From Kocuria coralli (GTDB lineage Bacteria > Actinomycetota > Actinomycetes > Actinomycetales > Micrococcaceae): DNA of 64,000 nucleotides. Location of the stretch: positions 1-64,000 of the forward strand of contig NZ_ML708627.1 of NCBI RefSeq assembly GCF_008831305.1, written 5' to 3'. A model generated the notes under the pieces. That model searched no databases and was not told where the DNA came from. It saw nothing but the letters and a program-made list of their open reading frames with translations. Position numbers and translations under genes: made by a program. Of this stretch, positions 34,973-44,140 are shown piece after piece (position 1 is the first letter of the stretch; the number at the start of each line of letters is the position of its first letter).

Positions 34973-35644
34973 ATGACCGACCCCCAGCTGATCTCGAGTC
35001 CCCTGGGAACCCGGGTGTCGGTCCGCCGGCATGTGGTCGACAACCTGCGAGCCGCGCTCATCTCCGGGGAACTGCGCCCCGGGGAGACCTACTCCGCGCC
35101 CTCCCTGGCCAAGAAGCTGGGCGTATCGGCGACGCCGGTGAGAGAGGCCATGCTCGACTTCTCCCGCGACGGCATGGTCGAGGTGGTGCCCAACACCGGG
35201 TTCAAGGTCACCGCCGTCGACGAGCGGCAGCTCGACGAGATCGCCGAGACACGGCTCCTGCTCGAGGTCCCCGTCATGGGCGCGGTCGCAGAGGCCTGTA
35301 CCGGCGAGGTCGCCGCCGCCGTCGAGGCGCTCCGTCCGCTCGCCGCGCGGCTGAGCGAGGCGGCCGCGGCCGGCGACCTCGTGGACTACATGGAGGCGGA
35401 CACCGAGTTCCACACGCGTTTCCTCGCCTTGCACGGCAATCGCGAGGTCGTCGACTACGTCCGGCGCCTGCGGTCGCGCAGCCGGCTCTACGGCCTGCAG
35501 GCCCTGGCCGATGCGGGAGTGCTCGAGGAGACGACCTCCGAGCACGGCAAGATGATCGAGATCGCCCTGGAGCGCGACCGGACTGCGATGGAGGATCTGG
35601 TCCGTCAGCACATCGGCCACGTCCGCGGGGTCTGGGCGCAGTAG
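34973..35644 (+). CDS. GntR-family (FCD subfamily) regulator
   Basis: The 223-residue protein has a GntR winged helix (VVDNLRAALISGELRPGETYSAPSLAKKLGVSATPVREAM) and an FCD effector domain with metal-ligand-like residues (ADTEFHTRF, EHGKMIEIAL, QHIGHVRG). It follows the reductase gene by about 20 nt and probably regulates this operon. The ligand may be hydroxyproline or a related metabolite; this is inferred. Confidence 0.88.
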   Translation: MTDPQLISSPLGTRVSVRRHVVDNLRAALISGELRPGETYSAPSLAKKLGVSATPVREAMLDFSRDGMVEVVPNTGFKVTAVDERQLDEIAETRLLLEVPVMGAVAEACTGEVAAAVEALRPLAARLSEAAAAGDLVDYMEADTEFHTRFLALHGNREVVDYVRRLRSRSRLYGLQALADAGVLEETTSEHGKMIEIALERDRTAMEDLVRQHIGHVRGVWAQ

Positions 35645-35659
35645 CGCCTCAGTGGCCTC

Positions 35660-36463
35660 TCAGCCCCGGGCCGCCTCCTGCTCGGGCAGGACGACGGTGA
35701 GCTCTCCCGCTCTGCCGGCGGCGGGTTCGGTGAGTTCGACCTGCCACCGCTCTCCCGCCACCCGGGCGAGATCCCGGGCGGTCTCCACGGACTCTCCGGC
35801 GGCCACCCGCTCGATCACGTGGCGTGACAGCAGCCCTCGTGTCTGCTTGGCGTTGTGGGAGACCACTTTCCGCGCGCCGTCGACCAGCTGGACGACCTTG
35901 ACGGTCACCGTACGGTCCTTGGGCGCCTGGAAGGCGGCGGCGTAGGCCGAGGAACGGCAGTCGATGATCAGCTGATCGTGGGCGGCAGGACCCAGGTGAC
36001 GGGCCAGGTGAGGTTTCCAGAACGCCGACATCTTCACCGTCCCGGCCGTGCCGAGCCCCCGCAACGCCGTCCCTCCCGACAGCCGGTAGGCCGGGATCCG
36101 GTCGGCGGGCCGCAGAGCGCCCCACAGGGCCGAGATCACGACGACGGATTCCTGCGCCACCGCAGCCTGCTCCGGTGTGAAACCGGCCGGATCCAGGGCG
36201 TCGTAGAGCACCCCCGTGTAGACCTCGAGGGCCGGGGCGGCAGGAGCGGTCTCCAGGTCCAGGTTCCTGGCGACCTCGTCCTGCAGCGAGGCCCCCACTC
36301 CCAGGACGGTGAGCGCGTTCTTCTGCCCGCTGACCCTCACCAGGGCCTTCAGGGCACGATCACGGGCGGATTTCAGGCCCGGCCAGGACAGGGACTCGGC
36401 TTCGACGGGGCCCCCGGTCGCCGGGGCGGCTTTGGTCTCGGAGGGAGGGAGCAGAATCAGCAC
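35660..36463 (-). CDS. yaaA: Peroxide-stress protein YaaA family
   Basis: The 267-residue protein matches YaaA/DUF328: N-terminal MLILLPPSETK, VYTGVLYDAL, VVVISALWGALRPADRIPAYRL, FWKPHL and SHNAKQTRGLLSRH. YaaA lowers free iron under peroxide stress. The GTG start at 36463 lies 6 nt after a consensus TAGGAT, so the mRNA is probably leaderless. It converges with the GntR gene, 15 nt apart. Confidence 0.88.
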   Translation of the reverse strand: MLILLPPSETKAAPATGGPVEAESLSWPGLKSARDRALKALVRVSGQKNALTVLGVGASLQDEVARNLDLETAPAAPALEVYTGVLYDALDPAGFTPEQAAVAQESVVVISALWGALRPADRIPAYRLSGGTALRGLGTAGTVKMSAFWKPHLARHLGPAAHDQLIIDCRSSAYAAAFQAPKDRTVTVKVVQLVDGARKVVSHNAKQTRGLLSRHVIERVAAGESVETARDLARVAGERWQVELTEPAAGRAGELTVVLPEQEAARG

Positions 36464-36475
36464 CAGAAGATCCTA
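36464..36475 (-). promoter_or_regulatory. -10 box of yaaA, leaderless type
   Basis: TAGGAT (36475-36470 on the minus strand) ends 6 nt before the GTG at 36463. Confidence 0.6.
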
Positions 36476-36528
36476 CCGGCCGCACGGGCCCTGACCGGGA
36501 CCTCCGCCGGAGCGGATAGACTTCCATC

Positions 36529-36913
36529 GGACAGGACGGCCGGGTGACCGCGCGGTGCCGCTGAGGCGGCATCTCGAGGAAAGTCCGGGCTCCGCAGAGC
36601 AGGACGGTGGGTAACGCCCACTCGGGGTGACCCGCAGGACAGTGCCACAGAGAACAGACCGCCCACGGCCTTCGCCGTCGTGGGTCAGGGTGAAAAGGTG
36701 GTGTAAGAGACCACCAGCGCACCGGGTGACCGGTGCGGCTCGGTAAACCCCGTCCGGAGCAAGGTCAGACAGGATGCGCATGAGGGCTGCTCGCCCGAGT
36801 ATCCGGGTAGGCCGCTCGAGCCCATCGGCAACGCTGGGCCTAGATGGATGGTCACCGCCGCGTCCGGATGACCGGGCGCGTGCACAGAACCCGGCTCATA
36901 GGCCGTCCTGTCC
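36529..36913 (+). ncRNA. rnpB: RNase P RNA (class A)
   Basis: The ends GGACAGGACGGCC (36529-36541) and GGCCGTCCTGTCC (36901-36913) pair perfectly as helix P1. Hallmarks of the catalytic core are present: GAGGAAAGTCCGGGCTCC after P3, GGAGCAAGGTC, and the 3' ACAGAACCCGGCTCATAGGCC. Length (about 385 nt) and layout suit an actinobacterial type A RNA, which matures the 5' ends of tRNAs. The gene lies divergently upstream of yaaA. Confidence 0.95.
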
Positions 36914-36979
36914 CTCTCTCCCCGCCGGCCCTGATCGCGCGGCGCCTCTCCCCTCGGGCCCTCTTCCCCTGGTGGACCA

Positions 36980-37035
36980 TTGCCACCCCGCGGGGCCTGA
37001 CCTACTCTGCATACAACATACATCTGCATACAACA
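36980..37035 (+). promoter_or_regulatory. Promoter with two direct operator-like repeats before tyrosinase
   Basis: TTGCCA (36980-36985) and TACTCT (37003-37008) are 17 bp apart. The sequence CTGCATACAACA occurs twice (37007-37018 and 37024-37035), 17 bp apart, overlapping the end of the -10 box and the start-site region. A repressor is the simplest reading. Confidence 0.6.
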
Positions 37036-37058
37036 CTGCGATGAGGGAGTGATTGCCG

Positions 37059-38585
37059 ATGGCCAATGTTCGTCGTGAAGTGCGGTCGACCGGAGACGGC
37101 TGGACCGAGACCCTGCGGTGGTACGCAGTGGCCGTCCGCGAGATGCAGTCCCGCCCCATCACCGACCCCACGAGCTGGTGGTTCCTGGCCGCCGTCCACG
37201 GCACGCACCCTCAGGTGTGGGACGAGTTCGGCCTCGTCGACGCGGGGGCGCCGAGACCTCCGCAACCGGTGCAGCAGCGCCTGTGGAACCAGTGCCAGCA
37301 CCAGAGCTGGTACTTCCTCCCCTGGCACCGCGGCTACGTCGTCGCGTTCGAACGGGTCGCCCGCGCCGCGATCGTCGCCGCCGGAGGCCCCGAGGACTGG
37401 GCACTCCCCTACTGGGACTACAGCGATTCCTCACGGCCGGACGCCCGCATGCTGCCGGAGGCTTTCTCGGCTGCCGAGCTGCCCGACGGGTCCCCCAACC
37501 CGCTGCGCACCGATCGCCGCTACGGGAGCGGAGCGGAACCGATCGTCGTCGACGAACGGTTCGTGTCGCTGCAGGCCCTGGAGGATACCGAGTTCGCGGG
37601 CGGTGCCGGCGACATTCCCCCGGGCTTCGGCGGACCGCGCACCGCCTTCCACCACGGCACCGAGGGCCCTTCGACCAACGGAAGCCTCGAATCGCTGCCG
37701 CACAACGTGCTGCACACCGCGCTCGGCGGCAGCGCACCGGGCCTCGATCCGAACGACTGGCGCAACCTCGGCCTCATGACGATGCCCATCACCGCAGCGC
37801 TCGACCCCATCTTCTGGCTGCACCATTCGAATATCGACCGGCTCTGGGAGGTGTGGAGGCGCGCGAACGCCGATCCCGACGACTCGGGCTGGCTCGAGGG
37901 GCCTGCGGATCGCCCCTTCGCGCTCCCGACCCCGGAGGGAGACGAATGGGCGTTCACCGCCCAGGACATGCTCGACACCACCGCGCTCGACTACGTCTAC
38001 GACTCCCTGCCCGCTCAGGAGGATGCCGGCGCCCGTGAGGTCTCGCGAGCAGAAGAAGCGCGGTTCAGGAGAGGAGCGGCGATCATGGCAGAGCAGAACC
38101 CGGAGCAGAACCCGGAGCTGATCGGGGCGAGCGAGGTCGATGTGGTCGTGCACGGTGAGACCGATGCCCCGGTACGACTCGACGGGTCCCGGCTGCGATC
38201 GCTCCAGCGCAGCGCATTGCGCCGCTCGGCGGCCGAAGCCACCGCCGGCCCGCGGGTGTTCCTGAAGCTGGAGGGGATCCGGAGCCCGAGCGACGCCGCG
38301 ATCTACCACGTCTACGTGGACCTCCCCCAGGGCGAGGATCCCGCCGCACGGCCCGACCGGCTCGCCGGCACGGTGTCGCTGTTCGGGGTCTCGGAAGCGA
38401 GCGATCCCGAGGGAGCTCACGCGGGCAACGGCATCAGTCAGGTGCTCGAGATCAGCGGCATCGTCGACGCCGCCGCGCTGAGCTCCGACCCGTCGGCGCT
38501 CGCCGTACGCTTCGTCCCGGCGAACGACGCCGTCGCGGAGGCGGAGTTCGCCGTCGGCCGGGTCGGCGTCTACATTCTCGATTGA
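37059..38585 (+). CDS. Tyrosinase/polyphenol oxidase family protein
   Basis: The 508-residue type 3 copper protein has CuA ligands at H47 (AAVHG), H81 in CQH and H90 (PWHR), and CuB ligands in HNVLH and FWLHHSNIDRLW. The CQH motif is like the Cys-X-His of fungal tyrosinases, where it forms a thioether bridge. The C-terminal 170 residues (KLEGIRSPSDAAIYHVYVDLP) resemble the PPO1_KFDV domain of plant polyphenol oxidases, which can shield the copper site. No signal peptide is evident, so it may act inside the cell or be moved by the neighbouring membrane protein. The ATG at 37059 fits a GAGGGAG site. Confidence 0.9.
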   Translation: MANVRREVRSTGDGWTETLRWYAVAVREMQSRPITDPTSWWFLAAVHGTHPQVWDEFGLVDAGAPRPPQPVQQRLWNQCQHQSWYFLPWHRGYVVAFERVARAAIVAAGGPEDWALPYWDYSDSSRPDARMLPEAFSAAELPDGSPNPLRTDRRYGSGAEPIVVDERFVSLQALEDTEFAGGAGDIPPGFGGPRTAFHHGTEGPSTNGSLESLPHNVLHTALGGSAPGLDPNDWRNLGLMTMPITAALDPIFWLHHSNIDRLWEVWRRANADPDDSGWLEGPADRPFALPTPEGDEWAFTAQDMLDTTALDYVYDSLPAQEDAGAREVSRAEEARFRRGAAIMAEQNPEQNPELIGASEVDVVVHGETDAPVRLDGSRLRSLQRSALRRSAAEATAGPRVFLKLEGIRSPSDAAIYHVYVDLPQGEDPAARPDRLAGTVSLFGVSEASDPEGAHAGNGISQVLEISGIVDAAALSSDPSALAVRFVPANDAVAEAEFAVGRVGVYILD

Positions 38586-39403
38586 TCGTGCCGCGGGCGC
38601 GCCTCCGGTTCCGAGCCGTGCTCGACGGTGCCCGGCGGTCGCCCGTTCCGGTCCTGCTCATCCTCGCCGCCGCCGGCTGGATGCTCTTCGCCTGGTCGGC
38701 CTCCGCCGTCCACAGCCCCTCCGCGGGAGGGGCGGCCGGACCTCATCTGGCGGGCGCAGGATCGCCGCACGCCGGCCACGGGCCCGGCGTCTCGCTCGCC
38801 CCGCTGGTGCCGGGCCTCGGCATGTGGCTCGCGATGGTCCTCGCGATGTCGCCGCCCCTGCTGATCCGGGAGATCGGCACCCTGTGGCGCACGAGCCTGC
38901 GCCGGAATCGCGTGCTGAAGTCGGTGCTGTTCCTCTACGGGTACCTGTTGAACTGGGCGCTCGCCGGCCTGGCCGCCGTGCCCCTGGCCGCGGCCATCAC
39001 CGGGAGCCCCGCCCTGGTCTGGATCGCCGTGCTCGCGGTGATCGGCTGGCAGCTCTGCCCGCCGCGGCGGCGGCTGCTGAACCGGTGCCATCGGGTTCCC
39101 GTGACCGCGGCCTTCGGCGCGGAGGCGTACCGGCACGCGCTGCGGTCCGGGCTGGGCTCCGGGGTGCTCTGCGTCGCGATCTGCGGCCCGGCCATGGTGC
39201 TCGTGCTCCTGGCGGAGCAGTTCCACCTCGTCGCGATGGTGGTCGCAGCGCTCCTGCTCACGGGTGAGCGTCTCGTGCCGGCGAAGCGCCGGGCCGCTCC
39301 CGGTTTCGATGTCGAAGCGAATCCCGTACCGCTGCTGCGCGGCCGGTCACCGAGCTGGCGACCGGCCCAGGACCTCGCCCGGGAGCCCGGACCCAGGACG
39401 TGA
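38582..39403 (+). CDS. Probable DUF2182 integral membrane protein
   Basis: The protein has about 273 residues. It has an N-terminal membrane segment, a short His-rich stretch (HAGHG) and three or four further helices (LAPLVPGLGMWLAMVLAMSPPLLIREIG, SVLFLYGYLLNWALAGLAA, LVLLAEQFHLVAMVV). I assign it to DUF2182, a membrane family thought to bind metal, with moderate confidence. The start overlaps the tyrosinase stop by TTGA; GTG 38588 is an alternative. Coupled expression suggests a role in copper loading or positioning of the tyrosinase. Confidence 0.6.
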   Translation: MIVPRARLRFRAVLDGARRSPVPVLLILAAAGWMLFAWSASAVHSPSAGGAAGPHLAGAGSPHAGHGPGVSLAPLVPGLGMWLAMVLAMSPPLLIREIGTLWRTSLRRNRVLKSVLFLYGYLLNWALAGLAAVPLAAAITGSPALVWIAVLAVIGWQLCPPRRRLLNRCHRVPVTAAFGAEAYRHALRSGLGSGVLCVAICGPAMVLVLLAEQFHLVAMVVAALLLTGERLVPAKRRAAPGFDVEANPVPLLRGRSPSWRPAQDLAREPGPRT

Positions 39404-39418
39404 ATCCGGTCGTGCCGG

Positions 39419-40147
39419 TCACCCCGCGAAGATGGCACCGCACGACGGGCACGTGGAGACCTCCGACGGGTCCGCCTCCACCTCGTTGACCTCCGCCGGG
39501 CTCATAGCCGAGCCGCAGGAGTTGCACAGCGGACCGGACCGCGTGGCGGCGGCCGTCCGGATCGCGTGCCCGCCCGTGCGGATCCTCTCGTAGCGGGCCA
39601 CCAGCGGCCCGTTGTCCACCGCGGCGGTGGCGGCATCGCGTTCGCTCACGAGCTGCTGGTGCTCGGCCTGCATGGCGGCGCCCTTCTCCTGGGTGGCCGC
39701 CACGAGCCGCTTGGCCTCGGCATCGGCCGCCTGCAGCTTCGGAAGCACAGCTGCGCGCTCCGTGGTAAAGGCATCGAGCTCCCGCTGGGCGGCGGCCTGC
39801 TGGGTGCGGGCCTTCTCCACCTGGGTCACCAGGGAGTCGATCTGGCGCTGCAGCGCCGAGACCTCCTTGGCGGACCCGCCCGCATCCCGGCGGGCGCGGT
39901 TGGACTCCAGGCGGGCCAGCAGGTCGCTGACCTTCTGCGCGGTCTCGGAGGCCGACTTCTCCAGCTCGGCCTTGCGGCCGTCCATCTGCCTTGCCGTGTT
40001 GATCGCGGCCTGGCGGCGTTTCAGGGCAGCCACCAGCTCGGGCTCCTGCTGCAGCGTCTTCAGGGAACCGGCGAGCGAGGTCATCCTGGTATCGCGCCGC
40101 TGCAGGTCCAGTAGTGCGGTGAAGTTCTCCGGCGTCGCCTTGGTCAT
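39419..40147 (-). CDS. Coiled-coil protein with C4 zinc ribbon
   Basis: The 242-residue protein is mostly a long coiled coil (DTRMTSLAGSLKTLQQEPEL to about residue 185). A C-terminal zinc ribbon CNSCGSAM...CPSCGAIF follows. This is the actinobacterial CT398-like/zinc ribbon family, commonly found beside nif3. The ATG at 40147 has an AGGAGA site, preferred over ATG 40165. Function is unknown. Confidence 0.85.
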   Translation of the reverse strand: MTKATPENFTALLDLQRRDTRMTSLAGSLKTLQQEPELVAALKRRQAAINTARQMDGRKAELEKSASETAQKVSDLLARLESNRARRDAGGSAKEVSALQRQIDSLVTQVEKARTQQAAAQRELDAFTTERAAVLPKLQAADAEAKRLVAATQEKGAAMQAEHQQLVSERDAATAAVDNGPLVARYERIRTGGHAIRTAAATRSGPLCNSCGSAMSPAEVNEVEADPSEVSTCPSCGAIFAG

Positions 40148-40247
40148 TGCTTCTCCTGCCGACATGTCACGCTGTTGCTGTCTGCCGCGGGCCCGTGACG
40201 TCCGGCCTGCAGCGCTGTCTCGGTTCGACCCGCTGTCTGGTCCGGGC

Positions 40248-41174
40248 CTATTCCCAGCGGTCCTGGGGTTCGGGCTGCGGACTCGGCACGTGGAAGTCCC
40301 AGGGATCGGTCCGGCGGGTGGAGACCAGGACCTCGGTCCCGAAGCCGGCCTCCCGCAGCTCTTCCGCGAGCGCGGCCGCTCCCACGGGCACCCACAGCCA
40401 TTCGCTCGCGGCGTGGGAGAGATCGATCAGGCACAGCCCGCCGCCGGCGTGCATCGCGGCCTCCCTGGCCTCGGACACCGGGTGGTGCCGGAGATCGGCG
40501 GTCACGTATACATCGGCCTCCGTGGCGGCGACGGTCTCGAGCAGCGAGCCGCCCGCACCACCGCATACCGCGACGGTGCGGATCTCGCGATCCCGGGGTC
40601 CCGCTACGCGGACTCCCTGCGCGGTCGGCGGCACGACCGCGGCCAGACGGGCGGCCAGGGTCTCCAGCGTCACGGGCGCGTCCAGCGGGCCGATGCGGCC
40701 GAGACCCGTGGCGGGATCGTCCTCCAGGGGCTGGATGGGCCGGGAGGCGCCGACGCCGCAGGCCCGGATCAGGACCTCCGAGACCCCGGCGGCGGCGCTG
40801 TCCGCGTTGGTATGGCAGGCCAGCAAGCCGATGCGGTTCTCGATCAGATCGTGGATCAGCCGCCCCTTGTACCGGTCCGCGGCAATGGAACTCTCGCCGC
40901 CCAGCATCAAGGGGTGGTGCACCAGCAGCAGATCGGCGCCCACGGCAATGGCCTCCTCCACCACGGAGCTCACCGGGTCGACCGCGACCAGGATGCGGCG
41001 CACCGGTGCGCCGGGCCTGCCGGCCACCAGCTCGGAGGCGTCCCAGGACTCCTGGGTGCCGAACGGCCACAGCCGGTCGGCGGCTTCGACCACGTCGGCG
41101 AGGGTGGGGGCGTCGTCGTTCTCGCGGGCGGCCACCGGGGAGGTGGCCGAGGGCGTCCGATGCTCAGCCGTCAT
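40248..41174 (-). CDS. Nif3-like dinuclear metal-centre protein
   Basis: The 308-residue protein has the NIF3/YbgI metal-ligand motifs LLVHHPLML (about residue 85), CHTNAD (about 115) and the C-terminal DLSHAASEW. It is often called GTP cyclohydrolase 1 type 2, though the activity is not settled. It precedes the zinc-ribbon gene on the same strand. The start lies 6 nt after a TAGACT box (leaderless type). Confidence 0.88.
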   Translation of the reverse strand: MTAEHRTPSATSPVAARENDDAPTLADVVEAADRLWPFGTQESWDASELVAGRPGAPVRRILVAVDPVSSVVEEAIAVGADLLLVHHPLMLGGESSIAADRYKGRLIHDLIENRIGLLACHTNADSAAAGVSEVLIRACGVGASRPIQPLEDDPATGLGRIGPLDAPVTLETLAARLAAVVPPTAQGVRVAGPRDREIRTVAVCGGAGGSLLETVAATEADVYVTADLRHHPVSEAREAAMHAGGGLCLIDLSHAASEWLWVPVGAAALAEELREAGFGTEVLVSTRRTDPWDFHVPSPQPEPQDRWE

Positions 41175-41186
41175 GAGGCCAGTCTA
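41175..41186 (-). promoter_or_regulatory. -10 box of the nif3-like gene, leaderless type
   Basis: TAGACT (41186-41181 on the minus strand) ends 6 nt before ATG 41174. Confidence 0.55.
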
Positions 41187-41208
41187 GGAGCTGTGCAGGC
41201 CCCGGGGA

Positions 41209-42381
41209 CTACCGGGAAAGCGAGGGGCGGAAGAACGCCGGGACCGATTCCGCCACAGAGCCGCCCGTGGCCAGGTCCGCGGCCATGCTGCCGATCAGCG
41301 GCGCGAACTTGGCGCCGTGGCCCGAGCACGGCGAGGCGATCGTCACCGCTCCGGCCCGGTCCAGGACGAAATGCTCGTCGGGCGTGTTCGTGAACAGGCA
41401 CGTGGTCTCCGCGTAGGGCTCGGGCACGAGTCCCGGCAGGTTCTCCCGGACGTAGGCGACGACGCGGCTCCTGTTGGCCGCGTCGATGAGCCCGGTCTGC
41501 TCCGAGGCCGAGCGCATCGGCAGACCGCCGTTGAACTCGGCGATCTTCTGACCGGTGAAGCCGGCGTCGCGACCGCCCGGCAGTGCGTAGATCTGCATCC
41601 GGTCCATGTGGATGACGGCCGGCCACGGCTGCTGCCCGTCCCGGTAGGGGAAGTGGTAGGCGTTCTCCTGCATCACCGTGAACCGCGGCAGCTTCCGCAC
41701 GAAGTCCCCCGGCAGGTCCAGGTCGCCCAGCAGCTCGGGCAGCCAGCCGCCCGCGGTGACGATGACATGCTCCGCCTCGATCGTCTCCGGTTCGGTCGTC
41801 TCCGGTTCGGCCGTCCCGGCGGAGGTCGCGCCGTCAGGCCCGTAGAGGATCACGCCCGCGCCTTTGCGCCGGAGCGAGGCCACGGGCCAGTTCTCCAGCA
41901 CCCGGGCCCCCGCGGCCACGGCGAGGTCGAGGGCCGCCTCGATCGTGGATCGGGGGTCCAGCACCCCGGCTCCCGGCTGGTGCAGCACGGAGGTCGTGAA
42001 ATCGAACTGGGGCCACAGCTCCCGGGCCCGCTGCGCCGGATAGAGGCTGTGCTCGACTCTCACCCGGTCGAGAACCCGGGCCAGGGTCGCGGGGTCACGC
42101 GCCGGTCCGTGGTCGAGACAGCCCACGCGCTGGAGCAGCCGCCGTCCGGAGGACCGTCCCAGCTGCTCCCAGAGGGCTTCCGCGTGCACCACCATCCGAA
42201 CGTAGGCGGGATCGGGGTAGGCGTACCGGAAGATCCGCGCCGAGCCGTGCGAGGAGCCCCGTGCGCTGCCGGGGACGTCGCGCTCCACCACCGTGACCTC
42301 CTCACCGCGCGAGGCCAGCTGCCAGGCCGTGGCAGCACCCATGAGACCGGCGCCGAGCACTACATAACGGCTGCTCTTCAT
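41209..42381 (-). CDS. Sarcosine/N-methyl amino acid oxidase-like FAD enzyme
   Basis: The 390-residue protein has the Rossmann FAD motif GAGLMGAATAWQLASRG at the N-terminus, SHGSARIFRYAYPDP and the C-terminal CSGHGAKFAP. The cysteine matches the covalent FAD attachment site of monomeric sarcosine oxidase and N-methyltryptophan oxidase. Length equals that family. I chose ATG 42381 because the frame upstream adds 35 residues unlike the family. The substrate is unknown; sarcosine and N-methyltryptophan are candidates. Confidence 0.85.
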   Translation of the reverse strand: MKSSRYVVLGAGLMGAATAWQLASRGEEVTVVERDVPGSARGSSHGSARIFRYAYPDPAYVRMVVHAEALWEQLGRSSGRRLLQRVGCLDHGPARDPATLARVLDRVRVEHSLYPAQRARELWPQFDFTTSVLHQPGAGVLDPRSTIEAALDLAVAAGARVLENWPVASLRRKGAGVILYGPDGATSAGTAEPETTEPETIEAEHVIVTAGGWLPELLGDLDLPGDFVRKLPRFTVMQENAYHFPYRDGQQPWPAVIHMDRMQIYALPGGRDAGFTGQKIAEFNGGLPMRSASEQTGLIDAANRSRVVAYVRENLPGLVPEPYAETTCLFTNTPDEHFVLDRAGAVTIASPCSGHGAKFAPLIGSMAADLATGGSVAESVPAFFRPSLSR

Positions 42382-42534
42382 CACATGGCTCCCGGGGGTC
42401 GACGACGGAGCGGCCCCGTCCGGCCGCGTATCGGCTGACATCACATCACATCCGGCCGACCCCGCTCCGAGAGACCGCGCGCCCACGGGTCAGTGCCGGG
42501 AATAGGGCACCGCGCGGCTCTGTTGGAGCCTCAC

Positions 42535-43068
42535 GTGAGAGCAACGACTTTCGTATTGGCAGGCGGGTGCTTCTGGTGCCTGGACGCGGTGTACCGGATC
42601 ACGCGCGGCGTGACGAGCGTCGAGTCCGTCTACACGGGCGGGCGCACGGAGAATCCGGACTACTACAGCGTGTGCAGCGGGACCACGGGACATGCCGAGG
42701 CCGTCGTGGTCGCCTTCGACGCCGACGTCGTCCCGGAGGAGACCATCCTGGACATCTTCTTCACCGGTCACGACCCCACCACGCTGAACCGCCAGGGCCA
42801 CGACGTCGGTACGCAGTACCGGTCGGCGATGTTCCCGGCGGAACAGCACCAGGAGCTGCTGTTCCGGGAGGCGATCGAGCGGGCGCAGCCCCTGTTCGAC
42901 GACCCGATCGTGACCACGATCGAGCCCCTGGGAATCATGTATCCGGCGGAGTCCTATCATCAGGACTTCTACGCCAAGCAGCCCTTCAACGGGTATTGCC
43001 AGGTGATCATCAACCCGAAACTCGCAAAAGTCCGTCAACGTTACGCCGAGTTTCTGACTATCGGGTAG
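42535..43068 (+). CDS. msrA: Peptide-methionine (S)-S-oxide reductase
   Basis: The 177-residue protein has the active-site GGCFWCLDAVY with catalytic cysteine, GTTGHAEAV, HDPTTLNRQGHDVGTQYRS and YHQDFY. It reduces methionine-S-sulfoxide. The GTG start at 42535 has a GGAG 7 nt upstream. It diverges from the FAD oxidase, which makes peroxide. It lies about 80 nt before cysK, possibly in one transcript. Confidence 0.93.
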   Translation: MRATTFVLAGGCFWCLDAVYRITRGVTSVESVYTGGRTENPDYYSVCSGTTGHAEAVVVAFDADVVPEETILDIFFTGHDPTTLNRQGHDVGTQYRSAMFPAEQHQELLFREAIERAQPLFDDPIVTTIEPLGIMYPAESYHQDFYAKQPFNGYCQVIINPKLAKVRQRYAEFLTIG

Positions 43069-43149
43069 CCGAAAAAACCTCGGTAGCCTGGCAGAGACTG
43101 CGCCAGCGCAATGATCCAGCGCATTCGCATCCACTCGGAAGGAAGCACT

Positions 43150-44085
43150 ATGGGCAAGATTTACGACAACGTGACCGAACTCGTGGGCGGTACCCCCCTG
43201 GTCCGCCTCCACGAACTCGACAAGGACCTCCCCGGCAACGTGGCCGTCAAGCTGGAGTTCTACAACCCCGCCAACTCCGTGAAGGACCGCATCGGCAAGG
43301 CCATCATCGATGCGGCCGAGGCCTCCGGAGAGCTCACCCCCGGCGGGACCATCGTGGAGGGCACCTCGGGCAACACCGGTATCGCCCTGGCCATGGTCGG
43401 CGCAGCCCGCGGCTACAAGGTCATCCTGACCATGCCCGAGACCATGTCCACCGAGCGTCGCGCCATGCTGCGCGCCTACGGTGCGCAGATCGTGCTGACC
43501 CCGGGTGCCGAGGGCATGCGCGGGGCGGTCGAGCGCGCCCGCGAGATCGTGGAGAACACGGAGAACGCCGTCCTGGCCCGCCAGTTCGAGAACGAGGCCA
43601 ACCCCAAGGTGCACTACGAGACCACGGGCCCCGAGATCTGGGAGGACACCGACGGCAAGGTCGACACCTTCGTCTCCGGCATCGGCACCGGCGGCACCAT
43701 CACCGGCGCCGGCCGTTACCTCAAGGAGCAGAACTCCGGCGTGCGACTGGTCGCCGTCGAGCCCGCCGACTCCCCCCTCCTGACCCAGGGCACCGCCGGT
43801 CCGCACAAGATCCAGGGCCTGGGCGCCAACTTCGTGCCCGACGTGCTGGATCGCGAGATCTACGACGACGTCTACGACGTCACCGTCGACGACTCCATCC
43901 GGGTCGCCCGTGACCTCGGCACCCAGGAAGGCATCCTGGGCGGCATCTCCTCGGGCGCCATCGTCTGGGCCGCCCTGGAGGAGGCCAAGAAGGAGGAGAA
44001 CCGGGACAAGCTGATCGTCGCCGTGGTGTGCGACTTCGGCGAGCGCTACATCTCCACCATCCTGTACGACGACATCCGCGGCTGA
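43150..44085 (+). CDS. cysK: Cysteine synthase A
   Basis: The 311-residue enzyme makes cysteine from O-acetylserine and sulfide. The PLP lysine is in FYNPANSVKDRIG, the substrate loop in VEGTSGNTGIALA, the phosphate loop in GIGTGGTITGAG and the C-terminal serine in GISSGA. The ATG at 43150 follows GGAAGGAA. A long hairpin and cysE follow, so both steps from serine to cysteine are adjacent. Confidence 0.95.
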   Translation: MGKIYDNVTELVGGTPLVRLHELDKDLPGNVAVKLEFYNPANSVKDRIGKAIIDAAEASGELTPGGTIVEGTSGNTGIALAMVGAARGYKVILTMPETMSTERRAMLRAYGAQIVLTPGAEGMRGAVERAREIVENTENAVLARQFENEANPKVHYETTGPEIWEDTDGKVDTFVSGIGTGGTITGAGRYLKEQNSGVRLVAVEPADSPLLTQGTAGPHKIQGLGANFVPDVLDREIYDDVYDVTVDDSIRVARDLGTQEGILGGISSGAIVWAALEEAKKEENRDKLIVAVVCDFGERYISTILYDDIRG

Positions 44086-44140
44086 TCTTCTCCTCGCCCG
44101 GCTCCGGCGACAGCCGGGCGCCGGGCGAGCAGGTGGGCCG

